This document shows positions 36,101 to 48,000 of a stretch of DNA of 60,000 nt, piece after piece. The stretch lies in the NCBI RefSeq assembly GCF_030272615.1, contig NC_081415.1, positions 106,807,254 through 106,867,253 on the forward strand. The letters run 5' to 3'. Position numbers and translations under genes: made by a program. Source of the DNA: Cryptomeria japonica (Eukaryota; Streptophyta; Pinopsida; Cupressales; Cupressaceae). The stretch's first letter is position 1. The number at the start of each line of letters is the position of its first letter. The notes beneath the pieces are model-generated. The model did not search any database, was not told the DNA's origin, and was given only the letters and a program-made list of their open reading frames with translations.

Positions 36101-39100
36101 ATGGCAGACAGACCTATTGAATCTCTCACACTGCATAATTACCACACTTGGAAGGGTCGCATGATGACTCTTCTCCAGTCAAAAGGGTTATGGTCCTGTT
36201 TGGATGAGGTTCAGCCTCAGTTGACACGTCCTTTTGAGATTATGCAGCACAGGAACAATATGGATCAGGCTATGGGATTGATGGCTTTACACATTTCCGA
36301 CAGTCTCCAGTTTCATCTTGAAGGTTGTATCACTCCTCGAGCCATTTGGACCAAGTTTGAGGGACTCTTTGGTACTGTCAACGAGTTCAGAGCTTTGCAG
36401 CTTGAGGCAGAGTTAACTTCCTTGGTACCTGATTCATTTCCTTCTATTGAGGACTTTCTGATGAAGTTCAAACAGCAAAGATCTATCTTGCAGGGTTGTG
36501 GTAAGACTAAGACTGATACAGAGTGCATTTTCCTGATTCTCTCCAAGCTTCGGGGTCCATTTCAGATCTTCTCTTCGACCTTCTATTCCACCATGGATGC
36601 CTTGGGTGCTCGACATGTCATGCCTTCTTTTGAGGTCTTTTGTGATCGTCTGACTCGTGAGCAAGCTAAGCTTAAGCAGTTGGATTCACTTTCAGGTTCA
36701 CAGAACCAAGCATTGGTAGCCCAGTCCTTCAAAGGAAAACAGAAGCAGAAACCGAAGCCTAAGAAAGATTCAGAGGCTAGTGAGAATCCCTCCAAGCCAC
36801 CACCTAAGTCTGATTCAAAACCACAATTCAATTCTAAACAGGGCAAATCTTCAAAGTCTGGTGAGTCTTCCTCCAAGACTAAGAAGAAATCAGGTGATCC
36901 TTGCAGTTTTTGTGGCAAGGAAGGACATCCCATTTCCAGGTGTTGGAAACGTTTAGAGGCTTTGGAGGAAGCCATGCAACAGCATAATATCAGTGCACCA
37001 CAGCCTCCTTCACAGCCCACAGGGAAAGGTCATGCTCTTTCTGCACGAGCATTGTCCTCAGCGTCCACTTGGATTCTAGATTCTGGTGCCTCTCACCATA
37101 TGACACACACACAGGATTTGGTCACTGCTCTTGCTCCTACAGGCACTCGACATATTGCAGTTGGTGACTCAGCACAACTTTCCGTTCAGGGTTCTGGTAC
37201 TGTTTCATTGGATGGTGGTTGTCTTCAGGATGTGCTTTTGGTTCCTGACATTTCGACAAACCTTCTATCTGTTTATCAGATTTGCCACTCTGGCTCTGGT
37301 AAGACAGTTGAGTTCTCTCCACATGATGTGGTTATTCGAGATCTTCATGATCCTGACTTGGTTGTGGCTACTGGGAGTGTGGATTCTGCATCTCACTTAT
37401 ATAGTTTTGATGGCTTTGAGAGTTCAGACACTGTTGGTTCCTCTCTTATAGCACATGCAGATTCAGTGAGCAGGCTTTGGCATGAGCGTTTTGGTCATGT
37501 CAATTACAGATATCTACAGCAGATGAGTACACAGGCACTTGTGATTGGGCTTCCACAGATTTCTTGTACAGATGGTGTATGTCGTGGTTGTGTCCTTGGC
37601 AAACATCATCAAGATCCTTTTCCTAAGGGTCAAGCCTCTCGTGCTAGGGCAGCCCTAGAGTTGGTACACAGTGATCTTATGTCCTTTCCAACTCCTTCTT
37701 TTTCAGGGGCTTGTTATGTACTCACTTTTATTGATGACTTCTCTAGACATACATGGGTGTACTTTCTTAAGTACAAGTTTGATGTCTTTGACTCTTTCAG
37801 GAAGTTTAAGACATTTGTGGAGAAGCAATCTGGACTTTCTATCAGGAGGATACGCACAGATAATGGGGGGGAGTATGTAAATCAGGCTTTCAGAGATTTT
37901 TGCACTGAGCATGGTTTACAGCATCATTTTACAGTTCCTTATACCCCTCAACAGAATGGTGTTGCTGAGAGAAAGAACAGAACCTTACGGGAGATGGCAA
38001 ATTGTATGATACAGTCTCGAGCTATGAGTTCTTCATTTTGGGCTGAGGCAGTCAATTGTGCCAATTATATTCAGAACCGGATGCCCCATAAGGCATTACG
38101 ACATATAACTCCTGAGGAGGCTTGGACCCATGTCAAGCCTGATGTTTCTACATTCTGAGTTTTTGGTAGTGAGGCTTGGGCATTTATTCCTGATGCTCAG
38201 CGGATAGCCATGGAGAGGAAGAGCCGACCACTCATATTTGTTGGCTACTGTGAGGATGTTAAGGCATACAGGTTGTTTGATCCTGATTCTAGAGAGGTCT
38301 TGTTTCGGCGGGATGTCCAGTTTGATGAGTGCTATCCTCAGATGGATTCTCCATCACCAGCTTCTCCCTCATTGCCTACTCCTTCCTCTTCATCTCTTGA
38401 GGATTACTTATCTCTTGAGGATGATGTAGATCATGATCCACCATCTCCACCACCACCAGTTGCTCCGTCTTTGCCGAAGTGGGCCCGTGATACTGTTGAT
38501 GCAGCTGGTTCTTTGGCAGGTGATCCTTCAGATACTCGTCGCACTCGTGCTCAGACATCTGGTTCTAGTCTTTTGAGTCATACCCTTTCAGATGATCCTC
38601 AAAAGTTTTCAGAGGCGACAGGACACCCAGAGTGGGATAGGGCCATGGATGAGGAGTATTCTTCTTTGATGAAGAATCATACTTGGGATCTTTGTCCTCT
38701 TCCTAAGGGAAGAAAGTTGGTTCGGTGCAAGTGGGTGTATCGTACCAAGTATGCTGCAGATGGTTCTATTGATAAGTATAAGGCCCGTCTTGTTGCGAAG
38801 GGGTTTTCTCAGGTAGAGGGTATTGACTACTCTGAGACCTTTGCTCCTGTCGCCAAGATGAATTCTATACGCCTGGTACTTTCACTTGCAGCTTCACAGG
38901 GATGGACAGTGTTTCAAATGGATGTGAAGAGTGCCTTCTTGCATGGAGACCTACATGAGGAGATCTATATGGAGCAGCCTCAGGGTTTTGTGCAGGACAC
39001 TTCTTTGGTTTGCAGACTTCGACGTTCATTGTATGGTCTCAAACAAGCCCCCAGGGCTTGGTATGAGAAGATGGACTCCTTCTTGCTTTCCTCGCACTTC

Positions 39101-40129
39101 ACACGCTGTCATTCCAATCACACAGTCTATATTCAGCGTCAGGAGGGTGATCTTTTGATTCTAGTGCTATATGTAGATGATCTCATCATTACAGGTAGCT
39201 CATCCTCCATGATTCAGAGTGTTCAGAGAGCTTTGATGGAGCAGTTTGAGATGACCGATCTTGGTCTCTTGCACTTCTTTCTGGGTCTACAGGTTATTCA
39301 GTCTTCGGATGGGATTTCCATTTTTCAGGAGAAGTATGCTCTTGATATGCTTCAGCGATTTGGCATGCTTAATTGCAAGTCTGCCCCCACTCCATTTTAG
39401 TCAGGTGTTGTTTTGTCTTCCACTTGCTCTACTCCTTCAGTAGACCCCACTTTATACAGGCAGTTGGTTGGCAGTCTGTTGTACTTGACACATTCTCGTC
39501 CTGATCTTTCCTTTGCGGTTGGCCTTGTCTCTCGGTTCTCCCATGATCCTCATGAGAGCCATTGGCAAGCAGCCAAACATATTTTGAGATATATTCGGGG
39601 CACCACACATTATGGCATTCACTACTCTTCAGGATCCCCTCACATCATTGGCTTCACTGACTCCGATTGGGCTGGTGATGTCAATGATCGGAAGTCTACT
39701 TCTGGCTTCGTTTTTTGCCTTGGTTCTGGTCCTATCACATGGTCTTGCAAGAAGCAATCTGCTATTGCATTATCATCTACAGAGGCTGAGTACCGTGCAG
39801 CAGTGTTAGCCAGTCAGGAGGTTTTATGGCTTCGGCAATCGATGACAGAGTTTGGGTTTCCTCTAGATTGTCCCACTATTCTTTGGTGTGACAACCAAAG
39901 TGCCATTCACATTTCTCGCAACCTAGTGGAGCATCAGTGGACAAAGCATATTGAAATCCACATGCACTTCATCCGACAGTTGATTCAGGATGGTTCTCTC
40001 ATCTTGGAGTATATTCCTACAGAGGAGCAGGTTGCAGACATCTTCACTAAACCCTTGGCCTCTCTGCGCTATCTTCAGTTGCGCTCAATGCTTGGGGTGA
40101 AGGAAGTTGTCCTTGGGGGGTCTCAGTGA
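36101..40129 (+). pseudogene. gag-pol: copia gag-pol polyprotein with two in-frame stops
   Basis: One frame of 1343 codons, start ATG at 36101. Order: Gag (NYHTWKGRM, residue about 11 on); zinc knuckle CSFCGKEGHPISRC (C-x2-C-x4-H-x4-C, residues about 268-281); protease ILDSGASHHM (active Asp about residue 327); integrase zinc part LWHERFGH...CRGCVLGK and core with the D, D (RTDNGGEY) and E (AERKNRT) residues; RT with MDVKSAFLHGDL and the active site LYVDDLI (about 39169); RNase H with TDSDWAGD, SSTEAEYRAA and WCDNQSAIH. Two stops break it: TGA at 38156-38158 (after DVSTF) and TAG at 39398-39400 (after SAPTPF). Both are single C-to-T changes from likely CGA and CAG codons, as expected from decay of methylated cytosine. 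All catalytic residues seem present. Confidence 0.95.
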
Positions 40130-40350
40130 GGCCTTCCTTCCTTCATGTTTTCTTTTCAGCATGATTCTTTATCTCTTTTTGGAGAGGAGTTTTTTCCCAC
40201 TGGGTTTTCTCCTTTACTCCGCTTTATAGAGATTTTCTTGTATTCGGGTACCTCATCAGGCCTTGTTGCCGGGACCCTCTTTTGCATTGTAGTTCCTTTG
40301 CTTTCTTCTGCATTGTTTGTAGCTGCATTGTAGCTCATCTTAAGGGGGGG
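40130..40350 (+). other. 3' untranslated part and polypurine tract of the young copia
   Basis: 220 non-coding bases ending in TTAAGGGGGGG (40340-40350). Confidence 0.85.
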
Positions 40351-40669
40351 TGTTAGAGTAAAGTAATTAATTAACTTTGCTCTCCTCTTAAGATTTCTCT
40401 TTATGCATACATTAGTCATTTAATAATTAATATTTAATTATTAAATGCTCACACCTTAGGGTTAGGTTTTCCTTTTGGTGTTGATCTCTTTTATAAGGAT
40501 TGATCTCTTGTATTATTCATATTCTTGATTCATATTTTCTCTGATAATACATCTTTTCTCTTTGTCAAAGCCAAAACCCTTGTATTTGTTCTCTCTCTTT
40601 CTCTGTGATAGGTTTCTTGCATGCAGGTTTCTTTTGGGTTCTGTGGATTTGTATTTCTCAAATCCTACA
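40351..40669 (+). repeat. 3' LTR of the young copia
   Basis: 319 bp, differing from the 5' LTR at three sites: CTCC/CTTT-type change before TTATAAGG, CAGAGCC to CAAAGCC, GTGACAGG to GTGATAGG. Confidence 0.95.
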
Positions 40670-40674
40670 GGAAT

Positions 40675-41271
40675 AACTACTTCGATGGCATATTATTGAT
40701 TGGAATACCTCTATCAATATAACTCATGGTGAATTCGAAATACAAGGCCTTCATTGGAACAATTTATGAAGTCGAAATAACATATCAATGATGTTCCGAT
40801 CAATGAAACTATCCCGATGATTAATGAATGGAATAATATCGGGAGAACTATCCCGATTGTGAAATTGTGAACTAAGAAATAAATATTGAGGAAACCTATG
40901 GTGATAAAAGGAAAATAAATAAGGAATCCTTATCAATATGAATTATGAGATCGGGAGGATAGTCTGTAGATATGTCGATAATGAAAGTAATACTGACAAA
41001 CATCATCCAAGACGTTTTCGGCATAGGTAAGTCAAAAATAAAAATTAGGTTAGTGGTAACTTATTGGTATAACTCAGGCCAAAATGACATCAAAAGAAGA
41101 TGGTTACTAATATTGCCATATTTATCCACAACGACTAAATTATCAGAAAGGCACCAAACTTAGAAGCATTGATAGAAAGAGTTAAGCCGATGTCACACGT
41201 CGTCAAAATAATTCAAATTTTGAAAAGATTGCCCCATTGATTTACATATTGGAAAATTTATTGTTGCACGA
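40675..41271. repeat. degenerate tandem-like region with CCCGAT motifs (right of copia insertion)
   Basis: Continuation of the array at 34066-34620; the GGAATACC and ACTATCCCGAT phrases recur. It leads into the ORFs at 41272 and 41568 and may be their leader. Confidence 0.5.
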
Positions 41272-41460
41272 ATGACATTCTCTGAGAAACACATCCAAGA
41301 AATATTTGCATCAGAATTACAGACATACAGAGATGACATTGGAGCGGGCAAGAAGAATATAGTAAAAGTGACAAGTAAGTATCCTAAGTTATTTCGCTAT
41401 GATTGCTTCAAGAAATTCATTAAGTTGCTTGCAAAATGGAGAGTTCTAGTGGTTCTATGA
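41272..41460 (+). CDS. small ORF upstream of the 802-codon ORF, unknown
   Basis: 62 codons, basic, different frame from the ORF at 41568. It could be a broken N-terminal part of the downstream ORF or chance. No domain recognised. Confidence 0.25.
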   Translation: MTFSEKHIQEIFASELQTYRDDIGAGKKNIVKVTSKYPKLFRYDCFKKFIKLLAKWRVLVVL

Positions 41461-41567
41461 AAAGGCAAAGAGGGGAAACAAGCAAGGGTAAAGGGAAAAG
41501 GCAAAAAACTAAGGAAGCAAGTACCCAGGTGGAAGAGAGAAAATTGAACTAGGATCTACTAGACCAA

Positions 41568-43973
41568 ATGTCGGGCTCCACTCCCAAACCTAAGAGGTCT
41601 GCAGAATGGAAATTGGAAGATAACTATGGTGATGCAGAAGATGTGTATACAACCATTAGGGGCTATGAGTTGTTCATGTTTCATTATCATGGGCATGAAA
41701 AGCCTGAACCAACTTGCAAACTATGGAAATTGAGCTTGGGAAAACTAGTTGTTCCATTTGTCTATGTTAATGTGGATCTTCTAAAACTGTTAGCACAAAA
41801 CTATGACTCCGAAAAGAGGGCAATATGTGATCAAGATGGAAATCCATGTTTCTTCATATCAAGAGAGGCAATCTCTGAAGTTTTTGATCTGCCTGGGATA
41901 AATGATTATCTCATTGTCCTCGGGAATTTTCTTGAAGAGTACCAAAGGTTAGATACCACTTATGTTGGATGGAGATTTCCCTTTCACTTGCCTAATCCTT
42001 ATGTGCCATTAGAAATAGGGGAAGGTCTGGTATTTCATGTGAATTTGTTTAAAGGTTATTTTAAGTATACATACTATTCTATTGGTCGGGTCTTAGGGGT
42101 GAACACTCTAGATTTTATGAGAGTAGAATCCATGATCATTGTAGCAAATATTCAGTCTCTAAAAGCCAGAGAATTTTATTTTGCTACATTTATAGTTGGG
42201 AAACTTGAAATGGGACTTGCAGTTGTTCAGAGGGATTCGTCCAAAATTTACTTCGCACATTACTCTTTGTTGATGCATATGGTGTTATATTATGGCTAAG
42301 AATTGGGGCTCTAGCCTGATGAAATAAAGATAAGAAGGTATGATAATGACAACCAGCTTCTGCCTGTCTAATTATGGACCTCAATATGGGACTACAGATT
42401 TGTTAGGTCCACTTACTTTCATTTTGAAGAATATTTTGTTAAAACTCTGTACAAGTTTTATGATCACCCTTGCAACTTTGCACTCTCAGAGGATGTCAAA
42501 AGGTTCTTAAGGCCTACAAACTTTGGAGGGCCTGAAACTGTTAAACACAAGGGTGATTGGTATTGCTTTTCTGATGTAACCGTGATTAGAATTTATGGCT
42601 TTAAAGGGTCTCCATTATTGTTGCCCAAGATGGTTCCTAACAGAATAGCGTATCTAGAAATCATAAGGCAAATGGGAGATTCAAATCAAATGCATTTAGC
42701 TTTGCATGACAAACAATCCTTTTTACCTGGGATCTTGTGTGTTGGAGAAATTATTGTCAATGGAAGAGAAGGGCAAGAGCTCACATAGAGAAAATTGTTC
42801 CACTATAATATGAAGTCGGGTACTCCAAGGAAGAACTTTGACCCTGAGAGATATATCCATTCAGTAAGAAAGAAACAAAAACTTGGTGATTATGAGCATA
42901 TCCCCTATTTGAGGGATGACTTAATAAGAAACATGGATGAAAAGGAGGTTGAATTAGCCATTGATGGTCATAATAGGGAGGTTGAGAAAAAGGCAAGGGA
43001 GAAGCGAATTGTTGATATATCATCTTCATATGATGAGGAACCATTAGAAGGGGATGAAGTTTCATTTGAGCAGTTCTCCAAGATGTTGATTGAAGAGAAA
43101 GTGTCACTTGTTAGGGATCTTGATGAAGGAATTCCAGTGGAAGAAGATCCAAGGCAATTGGCATGTAAGGATTTTATATATGATGATAATTTTATATAGT
43201 CTCTTGAATTTATGTCATTTTTGTACAAAGTAATAGGAAAAACAATTAGGGAAAGTGTTGGAGAGGTAAATACCTCTAATGAAAAACAATTGTTAGATAC
43301 TTTAGAGAATGAAATAGAACAAGAAATGGGCCGAATGACTCCTAACAGAGGGAGAAAGACACTTGAAGATGTAGATGTTCTAATCTTTCCTGGATTGGAT
43401 TTGAATTCAACTTTAGTATTTGATAACTTCTTTCATGGCATTGATGCAAAGCATAAGCTATCTCCAGAGGGTTTGACTCAAGTATACATGGGGTCATTAT
43501 ACAACCCTGATAAGCATTCTATGATAATATGGTCACTATATCCCCCAAACAAGAAGCCCATGGTGATTGATACGTAAAAAGCCTTTGGACATATCATGAC
43601 CTTAAAGGTTGGTGAGATAGACCCCATAGTTACAGCCAATTTAGGGGTGAACGTTGCCAAACTGAATGAGGCTCAAATTCAATTTTTATTGAAAGAGAAT
43701 TAGTCTAGTAAGCTTGAAAGTATCATACTCAGTAAAGAGAATGACCACCTAAAAGAGATGATAAAGCAGAAGGAGCCTCAAAAATTGTTAATGCAGGGTG
43801 AGAGTTCACAACCCCAAACCAAGGCTAACAAATTAAGGGAAAAAATTTATCAACTACGGGCCCAATTAAAAAAAGCCAAAAGTGAAGGGTGCCTACAAGA
43901 AGTTGTGTCCACTTTTTGGCCAAAAAGTGCAAGTTTTTTCCCTTTTTTTTCGATTTCATCATGTTTGACCTAA
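41568..43973 (+). pseudogene. 802-codon ORF with scattered stops, similar in layout to the post-pol ORF of gypsy B
   Basis: A single frame runs from ATG 41568 to 43973 with only a few stops (42297, 42312, 42369, 42786, 43197, 43575, 43701), so it was a long protein until recently. The N-terminal 240 codons include KLVVPFVYVNVDLLKLLA and FFISREAISEVFDLPGINDY, a layout like the putative plant transposon protein domain (V-x-F-Y...I...L-P-G). A central charged region (AREKRIVDISSSYDEEP) and a C-terminal coiled-coil-like stretch (ENDHLKEMIKQKEPQKLL, KLREKIYQLRAQLKKA) follow. No gag, protease, RT or integrase is adjacent. It could be the third ORF of a gypsy element that lost its pol, or a separate family that such elements captured. 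Function unknown. Confidence 0.5.
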
Positions 43974-44876
43974 ATATTTGAGGCACTTAAAGAATGAATC
44001 TTGAAAAAAATCAATAAAAGAAAATGTATTTCTCGAAGTCTAATTTCCAAATATGTAATTTATTTTAATACCCAGATCTTAAAAATGAAGTTTGAATAGC
44101 TATTACTAAAACCTATAGTTTAAAAGCCACTTTTTAGGACCATACCATGCACGTGTATAGCAAGCATAATTTGACCTAAATGAAAGTATTTTTCTTTATC
44201 CTTTTGGAAAAAGATCTGTAACTCACTCACCTTTGATGAGGATATTTTTTTGTAATTTTTTTCGGTATATATTTTTTTTTGTTATTTTTTAATTGGGCAT
44301 AATCACTATTTTGAAGAATCCATGTGTACGGCAAGCATAATTTGACCTAAACAACATTTTTTTTTTTTTAACTATATAGATTTGTCTCTAGTTTGATGCC
44401 ATATAAAAAAAATCAAATAACTTAAAGACAAAAAGGTTATTAAAATTTTTAAAAACCCTATTATTTCAAGTTTATGGACCTCTTTCATTAGAAATTATTC
44501 TAAAATTAAAAATATTGATCCATTATTTTAAAAAATTATATATTTAGAATCTAGATAGTGTTTGCTATAATGGGTTTTTGTTGTTTAAAAAAAAAATGAA
44601 AATTAGGTGTTCAGATTTATTTTTTAAGTCATTTTTTTGTATGAAGCTTGATTTGGCCTCAAGTTGTAGGTCAAACCAGGTCAAAGCCTCAGGATCGGCT
44701 TTCTGAACCATTTTCCAAGATAAATTTTGAACCTAGAAACAGGCCCCAAAAACATTTTGTACAAACGAGATCCCGTTCTATTTTGCCAATTAATTAAAAA
44801 TGCAAAAACAAAACAGGATCCTGTGTTGAAAACGGGATCTCGTTTTGTTTTGCATTAATTTATTTTTTCAAATTTG
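43974..44876. other. AT-rich spacer with inverted and direct repeats
   Basis: No ORF. Contains GCAAGCATAATTTGACCTAAA twice (about 44160 and 44332), an inverted repeat AAACGAGATCCCGTT (44763-44777) / AACGGGATCTCGTTT (44831-44845), and the palindrome ACAGGATCCTGT between the arms. Confidence 0.6.
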
Positions 44877-44884
44877 TATAAATA
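44877..44884 (+). promoter_or_regulatory. candidate TATA box for the transposase-like gene
   Basis: TATAAATA about 150 bases upstream of the first ATG of the gene at 45030, in otherwise AT-rich sequence. Position and sequence fit a plant TATA box; chance occurrence cannot be excluded. Confidence 0.35.
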
Positions 44885-45029
44885 AGAGATATTAAAAATG
44901 ATAAAACATGTCTTCTTATGTGCAAGTTTTTACATAATATTTTATGATTTAGTTGTTTTTTGGATGCTCTTTTATTGCAATTTTAGATCCATTTTTTGAA
45001 GGTGGCATTTATTGCATAATTTTTTAGTC

Positions 45030-48000
45030 ATGGGAAACAATGTCAGAAGAAGAAACAAAGGAGGGAATTGACTATCAAGGGAATTCAAGAAGAAAGAGAG
45101 AAGGAGGCCAAACGTCAAAGAGATAGAAGAATGAGGATTCGACAAATGAATAATCCTGATGCTTCTGGATCCACAACAATGGAAGAGACAAACATTCCAA
45201 ATGATGCCTTGGAGGATCAGATGGACGTAGATGATGCAATTATGGATGATGTTGATGTGAATGAAACAATTATGAAGAATATTCCAAGTACTACATCCTC
45301 AAATCCAAGTACATCTTCAAATCCTTCTCTGGAAGACATGGATAATGTGATTATAGGTGATATTCATATTGATGATTTAGTAGAGGCTGGATATACCAAT
45401 GTTGAGATTGATAGAATTGTCCATGAAAATGAAAACCTTCATGTTGGTAAAGATGAAATTCCTTTGAATGTTGAAAGTGAAAATCCTTTTGAACCTGGTG
45501 AAAATGAAAATCCTCCAATTGTTGAAGATTAGGGAAACTTTTTTATAAAAATTAAAAAAAATGTTTTGGATAATCTTCCTGGTAAGATTTTTTGGAGATA
45601 GATAAGAACATATGCCAATAGAATATACAAAGAATTTTTTTATCCAAAAAAAACTTGCAATTCAATGTCAACTTATGATGCAATTGATGAGAATGTGGAA
45701 AATGAGAAAAGTGATGAAAAAAATAGGCATCTATGTGAAACCATCAAAAAAAGATGAATTCGTTAAGCATGTTATGTCTACTATTGCAAGTGTCATTGAA
45801 TCTATTGGTAAAACGAGTCGATCTAAAGATAAGAATGTGGTATGATGAGCTATAACAACTACCATAGTGAATAAAGCAACCTTGAATAAAAGGATGGTAA
45901 GCAACATTAGTGGAATTTTAAAGATGCATCCTAAAACATTGGCTAGAGCAGCTAAAAGAAGAAAAAGTATTGAAAATGATCCAATCAACCAAAGTTGGAG
46001 TTTTAGTGGTAGACTTCGAAGGTCAGATATGAAATTGAATATTGAAGTAAAACCTTTGGTTGAAAATTTTTGGCATGATAATACAAGGGTATCATCTAAT
46101 GCTAGAGATGTTCTATAGTTGAGAGTGGGGTCTAAAATTTGTGACCCTCATCCAAAACACCTATTAGACACAATTCAAACTGAATTTTATAGAAAATTTT
46201 TGGATGAAGTTGTGTTACCTGGAAATATTACTATAAGTCAAAGATCATTTGAAAAATGCAAACCCTGGTATGTGAAAATTAATAAGCAAAGAATATCTTG
46301 TTGTTGTAAAACACATGTGCAATTTCATTACTATTATGATATTTTTTGATACATATGTTGTATTTTGCATAGTAACATGCTTATCCAAGAATGTGGTATT
46401 GATATGCCACCTGAATCAATCAAGGAATTTGTAGCAAGTTTATTTTGTGAAAGAACTTATGGGCAATTATTTTATTTATGTTCATGTATCTCTGGACAAT
46501 GTTCTAGTTGTGACAATTTTTCATCACTAGTAGAATGTATGCATGAGAGTAGTGAAACTAATTTTGGACAACAACTAGTGGATGTTAGAAGATTTAAGAA
46601 TGTTGAGTATCCCTTAAAGGATGGGAAAACAATAAAGTGTGTCGATTTAATCACAGAGAAGGTTAGTGTACATGCATTCATGTCAAAATTTAAAAGTAAG
46701 ATTGTACCAAAATATGTGACACACTCTCAACATGCTAGATGGTTTGATTCTCAATTTCGCACATGTAGAAATACATTTCCAGTTGGAAGTATACTATCAG
46801 TGGTGGACTTTGAAGAAAACTATACTCTTAAGCCACAAAAGGAAATTCAATCTCAATATTACAATTCCACCCAAGTTGCTATTTTTGTTCATATTGTTTA
46901 TAGACTTGCAGATGATAGCATAGAGGATGATAGAAAAACCCTAAGGGAGTATCATTTCTATGTGAGTGATAATAGGATGCACTCGTCAGAGTTTGTTCAA
47001 TATTGTTTCAGCATATTTTATAGAAATCTAAGAGAAAGAGGAATCCATATGAAAGAACATCTTATATGGTCAGATAGTTGTATAGGACAATTCAAGAATG
47101 CTCAAATGTTTTATTGGTTAAGAAGGGCTCACAAGGAATACAATATCCGGCCAACATATATGGAGTTATTTTGAAGTTGGACATGGTAAAGGAGAACATG
47201 ATGGATTTGGTGCATGTGTTCAAAGAATTCTTGCTAGAGAGCAATTAAAATTTGAAGATAATGTAAAATTTAAAGATGCACATGCAATTGTAGATTGGTG
47301 CAATACAACCTTATCTGTTGGATCAGGTGTGAACTCTATAATTCAACGATTCTTTTGGTTAGTTGAAGAGGAAAACATTGTGTCAAAACTTGATTGTGAG
47401 ACAATTAGCAGATCATAAAAATGGCATTCATTTAAGAGTTCAAATGCAAGAACATGGACTATATGGATAAGGAAACTTGCATGTTTTTGTCATTTTTGTA
47501 TTTCAGGTGATTCTGATGTATGTGAGAATACTGAATGGGTTGAAGATTGGAATCAAAGATCGTTGACTCCTACTCAGGCACAAGATCGAATTAACATAAT
47601 TGAAGATAATGATCAACTTTTTGCATCAGATGATTATGATCGTGTTTCCGACCTTGTACAAAAAGGTAATCATTTAATTATTTTCTTGACCATTTAATAA
47701 AATTAGTTTCAAACTTTTTTATATTTAATGTAAATTAAAAATGGTAATTTTTTTATTCTAAATTTTGATAATTTATTATGTTTTTGTTTGTAGGACATGT
47801 GTATGTTGTTGTTGCACCCGAGGACAATGAAGAGGAAATAGAATATTGGTTGGCTCAACGTGTTGAGACTAAACACAAATTAGTTAATCCTCAAGAAGAT
47901 GATGATGGTTTTCATTATCCAACTGGTTCAGTGGTAGTTGTTGGAACTTGTCTAAGGAAATATTTGACAAGGAAGAATGGTTTGCCTGCTTTTGAATATT

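Larger units (their letters stand above)
34626..40669 (+). mobile_element. young, nearly intact Ty1/copia retrotransposon
   Basis: 6044 bp with identical-length LTRs (34626-34944 and 40351-40669, 319 bp each), perfect 5-bp target duplication GGAAT (34621-34625, 40670-40674), primer site TGGTATCAGAGC (34945-34956), a 1.15-kb leader, a single long gag-pol frame (36101-40129) and polypurine tract TTAAGGGGGGG before the 3' LTR. The LTRs differ at only three positions by eye (all C/T or G/A transitions), about 0.9%. The domain order gag-protease-integrase-RT-RNase H defines copia. It is the youngest dated insertion in the window. Two in-frame stops prevent a full polyprotein from this copy. Confidence 0.95.

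Noticed and set aside
36313-37020. Minus-strand ORFs opposite copia gag
   Set aside because: Shadow frames of a strongly supported plus-strand gag-pol.
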